From contig CBDFLT010000009.1 of NCBI GenBank assembly GCA_965249225.1, forward strand, positions 124,001-188,000: 64,000 bases of DNA, in the 5' to 3' direction. Positions 45,481 through 55,449 of this stretch are shown here, in pieces. Under the pieces are notes generated by a model. That model was not told the DNA's origin, did no database searches, and saw only the letters and a program-made list of their open reading frames with translations. This DNA comes from CBDFLT01 sp965249225. Lineage in GTDB: Bacteria > Chloroflexota > Dehalococcoidia > Lucifugimonadales > G963668185. The stretch's first letter is position 1, and every line of letters begins with the position of its first letter. The translations under genes and the position numbers were made by a program.

Positions 45481-46683
45481 TTAGGAGCCGCTCTGGCCCA
45501 CAGCCGCGTTCAGACCAGCATCCAACCGCTCGAGTGCGTGGTCGATCTCCTCCCCAGTGACGGTCAGTGGAGGCATTAGGCGAACGGCATTGGACCTAAG
45601 AGGGTTCAGGAGCAACCCCACCTCGTTACAGGCTGAGACCACGGCCGCGGATATGTCAGAGTTGAAGAACACGGCATAAAGCAGGCCCATGCCCCTGATC
45701 TCGGATATGAACTCGTGGTTTTCTCCCAGCTTTTCCAGGCCGCGCCTCAGACGGTCGCCCATCCGTCGAGCATGGGCCGGCACGTCGTTATCGATGATGT
45801 ACCTGGTCGAGGCGTTGGCCGCCGCGCAGGTCAGTGCGTTGCCTCCGAAGGTGGAGCCGTGATCGCCCGGCCGCAGGACAGCGACATGCTCCTTGGCCAG
45901 GAAGGCACCGATGGGAACACCTCCACCCAGGCCTTTGGCCAGCGTCATGACATCGGGCTCTACGCCGAACACCTGATAACCGAACAGGGTTCCGAGACGG
46001 CCGAGGCCGGTCTGCACCTCGTCCAGGATCAACAGCAGGCCCTGTTCGTCGCACCACCGTCTCACCTCCCCCAGGTACCCAGGCGACGGCACATTCACTC
46101 CTCCCTCCCCCTGCACCGGCTCCAGCATGACTGCGACGGTCTTATCGGTGGTCGCCTGTTTGATGGCGTCGACATCGTCGTAATCGACGTATGTGAAGCC
46201 CTGGGGGATGGGCTGAAAGGACTCCTGGTAGTGAGGCTGGGCCGTGGCCGCCACCATGGTAAGAGTCCTGCCGTGGAAAGAGTTGTACGCGGTAATGATC
46301 TCGTAGGCGCCGTTCCGATGCATCTTGCCATACTTGCGGGCCAGCTTGACCGCCCCCTCGTTGGCCTCGGCGCCGCTGTTACAAATAAAGACCTTGTCCA
46401 AGCAGCTGTTGTCCACCAGCGCCTGGGCGAGCTCGATCTGCGGAATGGTATAAAACTGATTAGAGGTCTGAAGCAGAGTACGCGCCTGTTGGGCGATGAC
46501 ATCGGCGATCACCGGGTTCGAGTGGCCGACGGCGTTCACGGCCCACCCCGAAGTGAAGTCCAGATACTCCTTTCCGGTGTCATCCCATACCGCAGTGCCC
46601 TCGCCACGCACAATGACGACCGGCTGACGGCGGGCGCAGAACATGTAATACTTGCTTTCGAGCTCCTTCCAATCGACAGGCAT
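45481..46683 (-). CDS. argD: Acetylornithine aminotransferase
   Basis: 400 residues. GEGTAVWDDTGKEYLDFTSG, VFICNSGAEANEGAVKLARK, SFHGRTLTMVAATAQ, LEPVQGEGGVN, ILDEVQTGLGRLGTLFGYQ and the PLP-lysine block TLAKGLGGGVPIGAFLA. It transaminates N-acetylglutamate semialdehyde. ATG 46683 follows the UPF0182 stop by one base with GGAGAGGAGTAGG upstream, indicating coupled translation. The longer open frame antisense-like prefix to 46863 is not used. Confidence 0.93.
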   Translation of the reverse strand: MPVDWKELESKYYMFCARRQPVVIVRGEGTAVWDDTGKEYLDFTSGWAVNAVGHSNPVIADVIAQQARTLLQTSNQFYTIPQIELAQALVDNSCLDKVFICNSGAEANEGAVKLARKYGKMHRNGAYEIITAYNSFHGRTLTMVAATAQPHYQESFQPIPQGFTYVDYDDVDAIKQATTDKTVAVMLEPVQGEGGVNVPSPGYLGEVRRWCDEQGLLLILDEVQTGLGRLGTLFGYQVFGVEPDVMTLAKGLGGGVPIGAFLAKEHVAVLRPGDHGSTFGGNALTCAAANASTRYIIDNDVPAHARRMGDRLRRGLEKLGENHEFISEIRGMGLLYAVFFNSDISAAVVSACNEVGLLLNPLRSNAVRLMPPLTVTGEEIDHALERLDAGLNAAVGQSGS

Positions 46684-46684
46684 C

Positions 46685-49510
46685 CTACTCCTCTCCCTGA
46701 ACCTGCTCCTCCAGGCGTTCCAGGGACTCCTCGATGCTGGACAGGTTGTCCTTGAGCCCTTGAATCGCGCCGCGGAGGCTTTCGAGCGGAGACTCCAACC
46801 CATCCTCAGATGCCGTATCCTCCGATACAGCGGGCTCTTCGGCCACGAGTTCCCCGACCGCATCGGGCGTCGTGACCCTCGGCGGCGAGACCGCGGTCAA
46901 CGACTCAAGCGCCTCTTCCACCGTGTCCTCCATCACCACCTTGTCCACCGACGCCAGGATCACCTTTTTAAGCTCGGGAAACTCGACTCCCTCCGCCTGG
47001 AGATAGATCGGTTCGGCGTATAACAGGCTCTCCCCTAGTGGGATCACCAGGAGATTGCCCCTGATGCAGAAGGAGCCCGCCTGGCAACGAAGGGTAAACC
47101 ATTGAGATATGAACTGGTCGTTGTCGATCCTGGCCTCTATCTGCTCGGGGCCGTCCACCTGCCGGTCTTTGGGGAAGTTGAAAGCTATCAGCCTGCCGTA
47201 GTTCTCACCGTCGCTGCGTGCCGCCAGCCAGCCGATGAGGTTCTTACGCTGATTCGGAGTGTAGGGCATGAGCAGTACGAACTCTTCCCGCTCCTCCTGC
47301 GGCAGCTTCATTATCACGTAGTAAGGCTCCACATTTTGCAACGCCTCGCCCTGGCCGAACTTCTCCTGGGGTATGCTCCACAGGTCCTCGTTGTTGTAAA
47401 AGTTCAATGGCTCCTTCATATGGTACTTGACATACGTCAGCGCCTGGAACAGGAAGAAGTCCTGGGGATAGCGGGTGTGGGCGCGCATCGACTCGGGCAT
47501 ACCGTTCTTCGGGTCGTCCATAGGCACCAACAGATCGGGAAATATCTTATTGTACGTCTTGATCAACGGGTCCTCGGCGTCGGCGATGTAGAACCGGACC
47601 GTGCCATTGTAAGCATCGACGGAGACCTTGACGCTGTTGCGGATGTAGTTGAAGCCGCCTTCAAGGGGATCGGAGTAAGGAAAGCGGTCCGTGGTGGTGT
47701 AAGCGTCCTGTATCCAGAATATCTGGCCCTCCACAGCCACTATGTACGGGTCCTGGTCCAGCAATAGGAACGGCGCGATAGTGGAAATCCGCTCTTGTAC
47801 CTGCCTCTTGTACTGAATCAGGCTGTCCCCCCTAAGCTCACCACTGATGAGGATGTTGATGTCGCCAAGCTCCCACGCGTAGGCCAGCTTTCTGAAGAAC
47901 GAGCTGAGCTTTACACCTCCGGACCCGAAGTAGTTCGTACGGAATAAGTCCCCCTCTTGGGTCTGATAGTCCACCTCGTCCGTTTTGGTGTTAACGATCA
48001 CGTAGTCGGTGGTGTTCTCGCCGTAGTAGATACGCGGGTTGGTAATGATCGTTTCCACCTCTCCTGCTGGGCCATCGACAGCCGACCTCGACCCGACAGG
48101 AATGATCCCCTCGGATGGAATGTCCTTGGCCAGGAACGTGGGCCGGCCCTCACGTGTGAACTCGGTAACGGGACTCATGGCCAGGCCAAATCCGTGAGTG
48201 TAAATCAGCCTCTCGTTAACCCACGTCTGCGCATCGACCTCCAGCTTCTCCGGCGCGACCTCACGCGCGGCCAGCAGGACCTGACGATACTCGCCATCAA
48301 CGACGTACCGGTCGACGTCGGCCTCCTTGAAGTCGTAGTAAGGGCGGATCAACTGGATCTGCTTGTACACGCTGGTCAGGGGGCCGTGGTCCCATAACCT
48401 GATATTGTTGACGGTCTGCAGGTTATCCGCGACGATATCGGCGGTCAACATTACGTCGGCCGGGTAGAACCTCTCCTCTACCCGATCAAGCGCGAAGCCC
48501 AACCGCGTGAACTCGATGTTGTGCGCTATGTACGGCTGCTCTTTAACGAATTCATTGGGGTTCACCGTGAACCGCTGCATCAGTCCCGGCCACACCGCTG
48601 CGAGGACGAGGGCCATAACGACCCACAGAGCCAACGCTCCCACCAACAGCCGGACGCGCCGCATATAGGCGTTCACAAGCATAAGGACCCCGGCGCCGAC
48701 GGCCACGATGGTAAGTATGAGCAGCGCCGTCTTACGGGCGTGTAGATCGGTGTACGCGGCGCCGAAGACTGCTCCATGGCCCGAGAGCACTAAGTCCCAC
48801 CTGTCCAGCCAGTGCCCCAGGCCCAGAATAAACATGATGATGGCGGCGATTATGGAGACGTGCACTTTGAGAGAGGTAGTTATCTGGAACCTGACGTTCC
48901 TCAAGCTGAAGTTCACGTAGTAAATGGCCAGGGTGGCGAGCAGGATCACGATGGCGGCGCCGAGCAACCATCCCTGGACGAAGTTGAACATGGGCATGGT
49001 AAATACATAGAAGGAGACATCCCTGTCGTAGACGGGGTCCCTCACGCCAAACGACACCCCATGCAGAAACCTCAGCCACGTCTCCCACTGTCCCGCGGCG
49101 ATGGCCCCGAAGATCACGCTGAAGATAATTCCCGCGCCGATAGTCCCCCATAGAACCAGCCTCTTCAGAAGCTTCACAACTTCAGGGGGCAAGGGCATCG
49201 ATTCCGGCCCCTGGGAGTACCTGTTGGCGAAGTACAGGCTTGCCCCCAGAAGACACGCCATCACCACCCCACCAATCAGGAACAGGTACACACGGGTGGC
49301 TATGATCTTGGCGTAGACACCCCTCAGTCCAAGCTGGCCGTACCAGAGCCAATCGGTGTACACGGACTTCAAGAAGTTCAGCGTCACAAATAGGAGAATT
49401 AGGGCCAGCAAGACGAGACCCCACTTGACCCAACGGCCCAGGTTGGTTGGAATCTGCTGTCCCTCGAAATCGATGGGAAACTCTGAGGTTTGCTCGAAGT
49501 CGGCAGCCAC
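46685..49510 (-). CDS. UPF0182 family large membrane protein
   Basis: 941 residues. About seven membrane helices in the first ~330 residues (WGLVLLALILLFVTLNFL, LFLIGGVVMACLLGASLYF, IIFSVIFGAIAA and others), then a ~500-residue extracytoplasmic domain with blocks such as RLGFALDRVEERFYPADV, WDHGPLTSVYKQIQ and VPMDDPKNGMPESMRAHTRY typical of UPF0182 (COG1615). The last ~90 residues are acidic and coiled-coil-like. Function unknown. It is embedded between argB and argD with 9-bp and 1-bp spacers. Confidence 0.92.
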   Translation of the reverse strand: MAADFEQTSEFPIDFEGQQIPTNLGRWVKWGLVLLALILLFVTLNFLKSVYTDWLWYGQLGLRGVYAKIIATRVYLFLIGGVVMACLLGASLYFANRYSQGPESMPLPPEVVKLLKRLVLWGTIGAGIIFSVIFGAIAAGQWETWLRFLHGVSFGVRDPVYDRDVSFYVFTMPMFNFVQGWLLGAAIVILLATLAIYYVNFSLRNVRFQITTSLKVHVSIIAAIIMFILGLGHWLDRWDLVLSGHGAVFGAAYTDLHARKTALLILTIVAVGAGVLMLVNAYMRRVRLLVGALALWVVMALVLAAVWPGLMQRFTVNPNEFVKEQPYIAHNIEFTRLGFALDRVEERFYPADVMLTADIVADNLQTVNNIRLWDHGPLTSVYKQIQLIRPYYDFKEADVDRYVVDGEYRQVLLAAREVAPEKLEVDAQTWVNERLIYTHGFGLAMSPVTEFTREGRPTFLAKDIPSEGIIPVGSRSAVDGPAGEVETIITNPRIYYGENTTDYVIVNTKTDEVDYQTQEGDLFRTNYFGSGGVKLSSFFRKLAYAWELGDINILISGELRGDSLIQYKRQVQERISTIAPFLLLDQDPYIVAVEGQIFWIQDAYTTTDRFPYSDPLEGGFNYIRNSVKVSVDAYNGTVRFYIADAEDPLIKTYNKIFPDLLVPMDDPKNGMPESMRAHTRYPQDFFLFQALTYVKYHMKEPLNFYNNEDLWSIPQEKFGQGEALQNVEPYYVIMKLPQEEREEFVLLMPYTPNQRKNLIGWLAARSDGENYGRLIAFNFPKDRQVDGPEQIEARIDNDQFISQWFTLRCQAGSFCIRGNLLVIPLGESLLYAEPIYLQAEGVEFPELKKVILASVDKVVMEDTVEEALESLTAVSPPRVTTPDAVGELVAEEPAVSEDTASEDGLESPLESLRGAIQGLKDNLSSIEESLERLEEQVQGEE

Positions 49511-49519
49511 TTTATTCGC

Positions 49520-50434
49520 CTAACCGATCCGCGTTCCCAACGCCTTGCCCTCCAGGATGTCCAGGAGAGCCCGTGGCCTGCGCCCGTCGATAATGTGAGC
49601 GGCGTCTACAGTGCCCAGAGCTTTAAGACACGCCTCCAGCTTCGGAATCATCCCACCCCCTACCACTTTTGAAGACACCAAGCCCATGGCACGACGCTCG
49701 GTAAGCCGGGAGATCAGGCGACGAGACGGTAAGAGAACGCCCTCCACGTCCGTGAGGAATACGAGACGCTTCGCGTCCAGCGCCGCGGCGATCTCGCCCG
49801 CCGCGGCGTCGGCGTTCACATTAAGAAGCGAACCCGAGAGTTCAGAACCATCATCACGGTGGACCGCCACCGGGGCGATAATAGGAATAGAGCCGGAATC
49901 GAGAACGGCCTGGATGGGGCCAGTGTCAACGCTTTTCACCCTCCCCACCAGTCCCAGTTCAGGGTCTTGGATCTCGCACTGTAACATGCGCCCATCCACC
50001 CCACTCAGCCCTACCGCCTTGCCACCGATGCTGAGTATGGACCCCACCAGTTGCTTGTTGACAAGCCCCGTCAACACAGCCACGACGATCTCCAGACTCG
50101 CCTTGTCGGTCACCCGAAGTCCCCGGACAAACCTGGGCCGGACGCCCTGCTTTATCATCCAGTCGGAGATCGTCTTGCCGCCACCGTGCACCACCACGGC
50201 CCGAATACCTTTACGCTGAAGAACCACGAGGTCCTCCAGGGTGGTATCGTGGTCTCCAAACGTACTTCCGCCGATTTTGACAACTATCGTCCCATCGGGA
50301 TCCGGTGCCTCCTTTGGAGTGCTGCGAATATGCGAGTCTGACAGGGGTTCTTGGTCCGGCGAGCCCTGCTCGGAGTTCTGTGGCCGCTCACCGGAGCGAG
50401 GTCCCTGCGATTCCATAAACACGAGGTCGGTCAA
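49520..50434 (-). CDS. argB: Acetylglutamate kinase
   Basis: 304 residues; the family core starts at VVKIGGSTFGDHD (~residue 50) and continues with VVVHGGGKTISDWM, GLRVTDKASLEIVVAVL, NVNADAAAGEIAAAL, LVFLTDVEGVL and GGGMIPKLEACLKAL. It phosphorylates N-acetylglutamate. The first ~48 residues form a polar extension not found in most homologues; TTG 50434 and ATG 50416 are both possible starts, and the real one could be further in. It follows argJ by four bp. Confidence 0.93.
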   Translation of the reverse strand: MTDLVFMESQGPRSGERPQNSEQGSPDQEPLSDSHIRSTPKEAPDPDGTIVVKIGGSTFGDHDTTLEDLVVLQRKGIRAVVVHGGGKTISDWMIKQGVRPRFVRGLRVTDKASLEIVVAVLTGLVNKQLVGSILSIGGKAVGLSGVDGRMLQCEIQDPELGLVGRVKSVDTGPIQAVLDSGSIPIIAPVAVHRDDGSELSGSLLNVNADAAAGEIAAALDAKRLVFLTDVEGVLLPSRRLISRLTERRAMGLVSSKVVGGGMIPKLEACLKALGTVDAAHIIDGRRPRALLDILEGKALGTRIG

Positions 50435-50438
50435 ACGA

Positions 50439-51656
50439 TCAAGTGCTGTAAGCGGAATTCAGGGTAACGTACTCCTCGGTGAGATCGCAGCCCCACGCCG
50501 TAGCGCTGGCGTCGCCGATATTGAGGTTGGCTCGCAGGCGCACTTCGGGCACGCCCATACTGCTCACCACCGCCTCATGGAAGAAGGGTATGGCGCTCCC
50601 CTCATGCACAATATGGATGTCGTTGACGAAGAGGTCGATCTTGGTCTCGACGACCTCAGCGCTGCTATTTCCAATGGCGGCTAACACCCGTCCCCAGTTA
50701 GGGTCGAGCCCATGCACCATGGCCTTGACCAGGACCGAGGCGGCCACCCCCCTGGCGGCGTCACGGGCGTCGGCCAACGTCTTCGCCCCGTCCACAACCA
50801 CCTCGATCACCCTCTCGGCCCCCTCCGCGTCGCGGACGATCTCCTTAGCCAGCCCTATGCAGACGTAGGTCAGCGCCTCTTGGAACGAATCGGCCGAGGC
50901 CGAGCCGGCATTGATAACAGGGCCGCCGGCAGCGCCGTTCGCCAGCGCCAGCACAGTGTCGTTGGTGCTCTGGTCGCGGTCGACCGTAATCATGTTGAAG
51001 GAAGAGTTCACCGACTCAGCAAGGGCGTCCTGGAAAAACCCAGCCTCAACTCGGGCGTCCGTGGCGATGAAACAGAGCATTGTGGCCATATTGGGGTGGA
51101 TCATGGCGGCACCCTTGACGGCGCCTCCGATGATGATCCTATGTCCATCCGACTCTATGGATATGGCGATCTGCTTCGGCCGTGTATCGGTGGTCATGAT
51201 GGACCGAGCAAACCGCTCGCCACCGTCCGTGCCGACTTTGATTTCGCCGATGTTCTGGCGAATGAGGCCCATGGGCAGCTCCATGCCTATGATGCCGGTG
51301 CTGCACACCAGGGTCTCATCGGGCTTGATGCCGACGTGGGCGGCCGCCAACGCGGCCATCTCCTCGGCGTCCTTGATGCCCTGTTCCCCCACGAGGCAGT
51401 TGGCGCAGCCGCTGTTGGCCACAACCGCCTGAGCGGATTGCCTCTTCGCACGCCGACGGCTCACCGTCACCGACCCCGACTCGACAGAGTTGGTGGTGAA
51501 GGTGGCCGCCAGCACAGCAGGCTGATCCGACAGAAGGATGCCCAAGTCCAACACGTCGTCCCCCTCCGACTTGAGTCCCGCGAATGTCCCTCCAGCGGAA
51601 AACCCCTTGGCGGAAGTAACGCCTCCACCCTGAATAAGCTCGATCATTGCCAGCAT
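50439..51656 (-). CDS. argJ: Ornithine acetyltransferase / N-acetylglutamate synthase
   Basis: 405 residues. GGGVTSAKGFSAGG, FTTNSVESGSV, ANSGCANCLVGEQGIKDAEE, CSTGIIGMELPM and the self-cleavage block KGAAMIHPNMATMLCFIATD, where the proprotein is cut before the Thr of MATM. ArgJ recycles acetyl from N-acetylornithine to glutamate, so no separate argE/argA is needed. It starts the leftward cluster argJ-argB-UPF0182-argD; argC and argF are not present. Confidence 0.95.
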   Translation of the reverse strand: MLAMIELIQGGGVTSAKGFSAGGTFAGLKSEGDDVLDLGILLSDQPAVLAATFTTNSVESGSVTVSRRRAKRQSAQAVVANSGCANCLVGEQGIKDAEEMAALAAAHVGIKPDETLVCSTGIIGMELPMGLIRQNIGEIKVGTDGGERFARSIMTTDTRPKQIAISIESDGHRIIIGGAVKGAAMIHPNMATMLCFIATDARVEAGFFQDALAESVNSSFNMITVDRDQSTNDTVLALANGAAGGPVINAGSASADSFQEALTYVCIGLAKEIVRDAEGAERVIEVVVDGAKTLADARDAARGVAASVLVKAMVHGLDPNWGRVLAAIGNSSAEVVETKIDLFVNDIHIVHEGSAIPFFHEAVVSSMGVPEVRLRANLNIGDASATAWGCDLTEEYVTLNSAYST

Positions 51657-51854
51657 CGGTCGTCCTTAACCATGTCCAACCGTGCGCGTTAATCTGGATG
51701 CGATGCGGCGCACGCAACGACGGAAGTATAGCATACAGGCCGGGTGGCGAAAAGCGACGGGCCTCCGAGCCATCGGGGCGGACCCGCTTTTGGAAGGACA
51801 TCGGCCACCGATTTTCCTGCTACAATCGGACCATAAATTAGCCGCTGGACGCTT

Positions 51855-52283
51855 GTGGGTACTTCATTAGGCCGATTCGAAGTGGTTGAGCACACTGCCG
51901 ACGTGGCCGTTGTGGCCACCGCAGATACCCTGGCGGAGGCCTTGTCCCTCGTCGCCACAGGCATGTTCAGCGTCATAGCCGATCTGGACACCGTCTCAAA
52001 GACGCACTCCGTCAAGGTGGCGGTCTCCTCCACAGACACCGAGGCGCTCGTGGTCGACTGGCTCAACGAGCTACTCTACCGGTACGAGGCCGAAGGGTTC
52101 CTGCCCAAGGAGCTCCACGTTTCGGTCGACGAGGGTAATGTAGCCCTCAACGCGGAGTGTCTGGGAGAGCCATTCGACCCCGGACGCCACCAGCTCGGCA
52201 CCGCCGTCAAGGCGGCTACCTACCACCTACTGCAGGTGTCGCGCGACGGCCAGTGGGGTATTCGGGTCGTCCTTGACGTGTAG
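51855..52283 (+). CDS. Archease
   Basis: 142 residues: RFEVVEHTADVAVVATADTL with the conserved Asp, DWLNELLYRYEAEGFLPKE and LGTAVKAATYHLLQV, the archease pattern. Archease activates the RNA ligase RtcB by speeding guanylation and multiple turnover, and rtcB follows after 45 bp. GTG 51855 start. A TACAAT at 51820-51825 may be the -10. Confidence 0.92.
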   Translation: MGTSLGRFEVVEHTADVAVVATADTLAEALSLVATGMFSVIADLDTVSKTHSVKVAVSSTDTEALVVDWLNELLYRYEAEGFLPKELHVSVDEGNVALNAECLGEPFDPGRHQLGTAVKAATYHLLQVSRDGQWGIRVVLDV

Positions 52284-52328
52284 CCTAGCCTCTGATCAGT
52301 CAGCGTACGCTGAGAGGAATCTGCCCAC

Positions 52329-53786
52329 ATGGCCCGCACCGACGCGCTGAAAAGGCTGGACGAAAACCGCTGGGAGCTCCCTCAGGACTCCAGGCCTGGG
52401 ATGCGAGTCCCCGGACTGCTGTTCGCCGACGAGTCACTGCTCAAGCTGATAAAAGACGACCCCTGCATAGACCAGGTGGCCAATGTAGCCTGCCTGCCAG
52501 GGATTGTTGGATACTCCATGGCCATGCCCGACATCCATTGGGGCTATGGCTTCCCCATAGGGGGCGTCGCGGCCACCGAAGCCGATGGCGAAGGTGTAGT
52601 ATCTCCCGGAGGCGTGGGCTTCGACATCAACTGCGGCATCCGCCTTCTGCGAACGGACCTCCTGGAGGCCGAGGTGCGCCCCCATCTCGAGGACCTAGTG
52701 GCAACGCTGTTTCGGGAGATTCACACGGGGCTGGGACAGGGCGGACGGCTCCTGCTCAAGGCGAAGGAGGTCGACCAGGTGCTTGCACAAGGGGGCGCCT
52801 GGGCTGTGAAGCGTGGCTTCGGCCATCCAGAAGACCTGAAGACGACCGAGGAGGAGGGGTGCATGACGGGCGCCGAGCCCAGCGCGGTCGGCGACCGCCC
52901 CAAGAAACGTGGCGCCCCTCAGCTGGGGACGCTCGGCTCTGGAAACCACTTCCTCGAGGTCCAGGCGGTGGATGAAATCTTCCACGCCGACGCCGCCAGG
53001 GCGATGGGGATTCATGAGGTGGGCCAGGTAACCGTCATGGTCCACTGCGGCTCCCGTGGGCTGGGCCACCAGGTGTGCACGGACTCGCTACGGGCCATAG
53101 ACGCCGCTAGCAAACGCTACGGCATCAATGTCCCTGACCGCCAGTTGGCATGCGTGCCCGTGTCATCTCCGGAGGGCGCTACCTACATGGCCGCCATGCA
53201 GGCCTCGGCCAACTTCGCCTGGGCCAACCGCCAGTGCATAGCTCATCTGACCCGTGAGTGCTTCGAGCAGGTGTTCAGCCGTTCCTGGGAGGACATGGGC
53301 ATCTGGCAGGTGTACGACGTCAGCCACAACATGGCCAAGATCGAGGACCACGTAGTAGAGGGCCGGCGAAAGCGGCTCTGCGTCCATCGAAAGGGTGCCA
53401 CGCGGTCCCTTCCACCCGGCCACCCCGACATACCGGAACGCTACCGGGACATCGGCCAGCCGGTAATGGTGCCGGGGGACATGGGCCGCTACTCCTTCCT
53501 GGCCGTGGGAGGACCGAAGGCGATGGAAGAGTCGTTCGGCTCCAGCGCCCACGGCGCCGGGCGAGCCGAGAGCAGGACCAAGGCGAAGAAGCTGCTGAAG
53601 GGACGGGACATCCGTCAGGAGCTGGCGGATCAGGGTATCGTAGCCATGGCCCGTGGGTGGGCCGGGTTGGCGGAGGAGGCGTCCATAGCCTACAAGAACG
53701 TAGAGGACGTCATGCGGGTCTCCGAGAGCGCGGGCCTCTGCACCAAGGTGGCGCGGCTGCGGCCCCTAGGGGTGATCAAGGGCTGA
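52329..53786 (+). CDS. rtcB: RNA-splicing ligase RtcB
   Basis: 485 residues. DIHWGYGFPIGGVAAT, GGVGFDINCGIRLLR with the metal-binding Asp/Cys, GTLGSGNHFLEVQ, VHCGSRGLGHQV, VHRKGATRSLPP (guanylylation region) and SSAHGAGR. RtcB joins 2',3'-cyclic phosphate and 5'-OH RNA ends. Pairing with archease makes a complete RNA-repair or tRNA-splicing ligase module. Convergent with the sigma factor gene. Confidence 0.95.
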   Translation: MARTDALKRLDENRWELPQDSRPGMRVPGLLFADESLLKLIKDDPCIDQVANVACLPGIVGYSMAMPDIHWGYGFPIGGVAATEADGEGVVSPGGVGFDINCGIRLLRTDLLEAEVRPHLEDLVATLFREIHTGLGQGGRLLLKAKEVDQVLAQGGAWAVKRGFGHPEDLKTTEEEGCMTGAEPSAVGDRPKKRGAPQLGTLGSGNHFLEVQAVDEIFHADAARAMGIHEVGQVTVMVHCGSRGLGHQVCTDSLRAIDAASKRYGINVPDRQLACVPVSSPEGATYMAAMQASANFAWANRQCIAHLTRECFEQVFSRSWEDMGIWQVYDVSHNMAKIEDHVVEGRRKRLCVHRKGATRSLPPGHPDIPERYRDIGQPVMVPGDMGRYSFLAVGGPKAMEESFGSSAHGAGRAESRTKAKKLLKGRDIRQELADQGIVAMARGWAGLAEEASIAYKNVEDVMRVSESAGLCTKVARLRPLGVIKG

Positions 53787-53838
53787 CAATTAGAACCCTT
53801 CTTCATCCTCTGACGAGTACCCCACCGGCGGGGCATCC

Positions 53839-55269
<1,431 letters not shown>

Positions 55270-55449
55270 GTTCTCCTAATTCGTTAAGGGCGTCGTGTCA
55301 GACCTTACATACAGCTATGCAAAATCGCCTATTAGTCCGTATGCGTGCACTCCGCCGGGCAGGTCCATTTTGAATCTCTCTCAATACAATTGTACTCTTC
55401 TCAGGTCTCGACGTCAGCCAAACTGTGGAGAGGCGGCCCAGGGCTTCCG

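Noticed and set aside
45715..46755. 346-residue open frame opposite argD
   Set aside because: Antisense shadow of argD.
50712..51692. 326-residue open frame opposite argJ
   Set aside because: Antisense shadow of argJ.
53800..53835. CCCC-ACCGGC-GGGG as a terminator between rtcB and the sigma gene
   Set aside because: Stem of only four pairs and no T-run on either strand.
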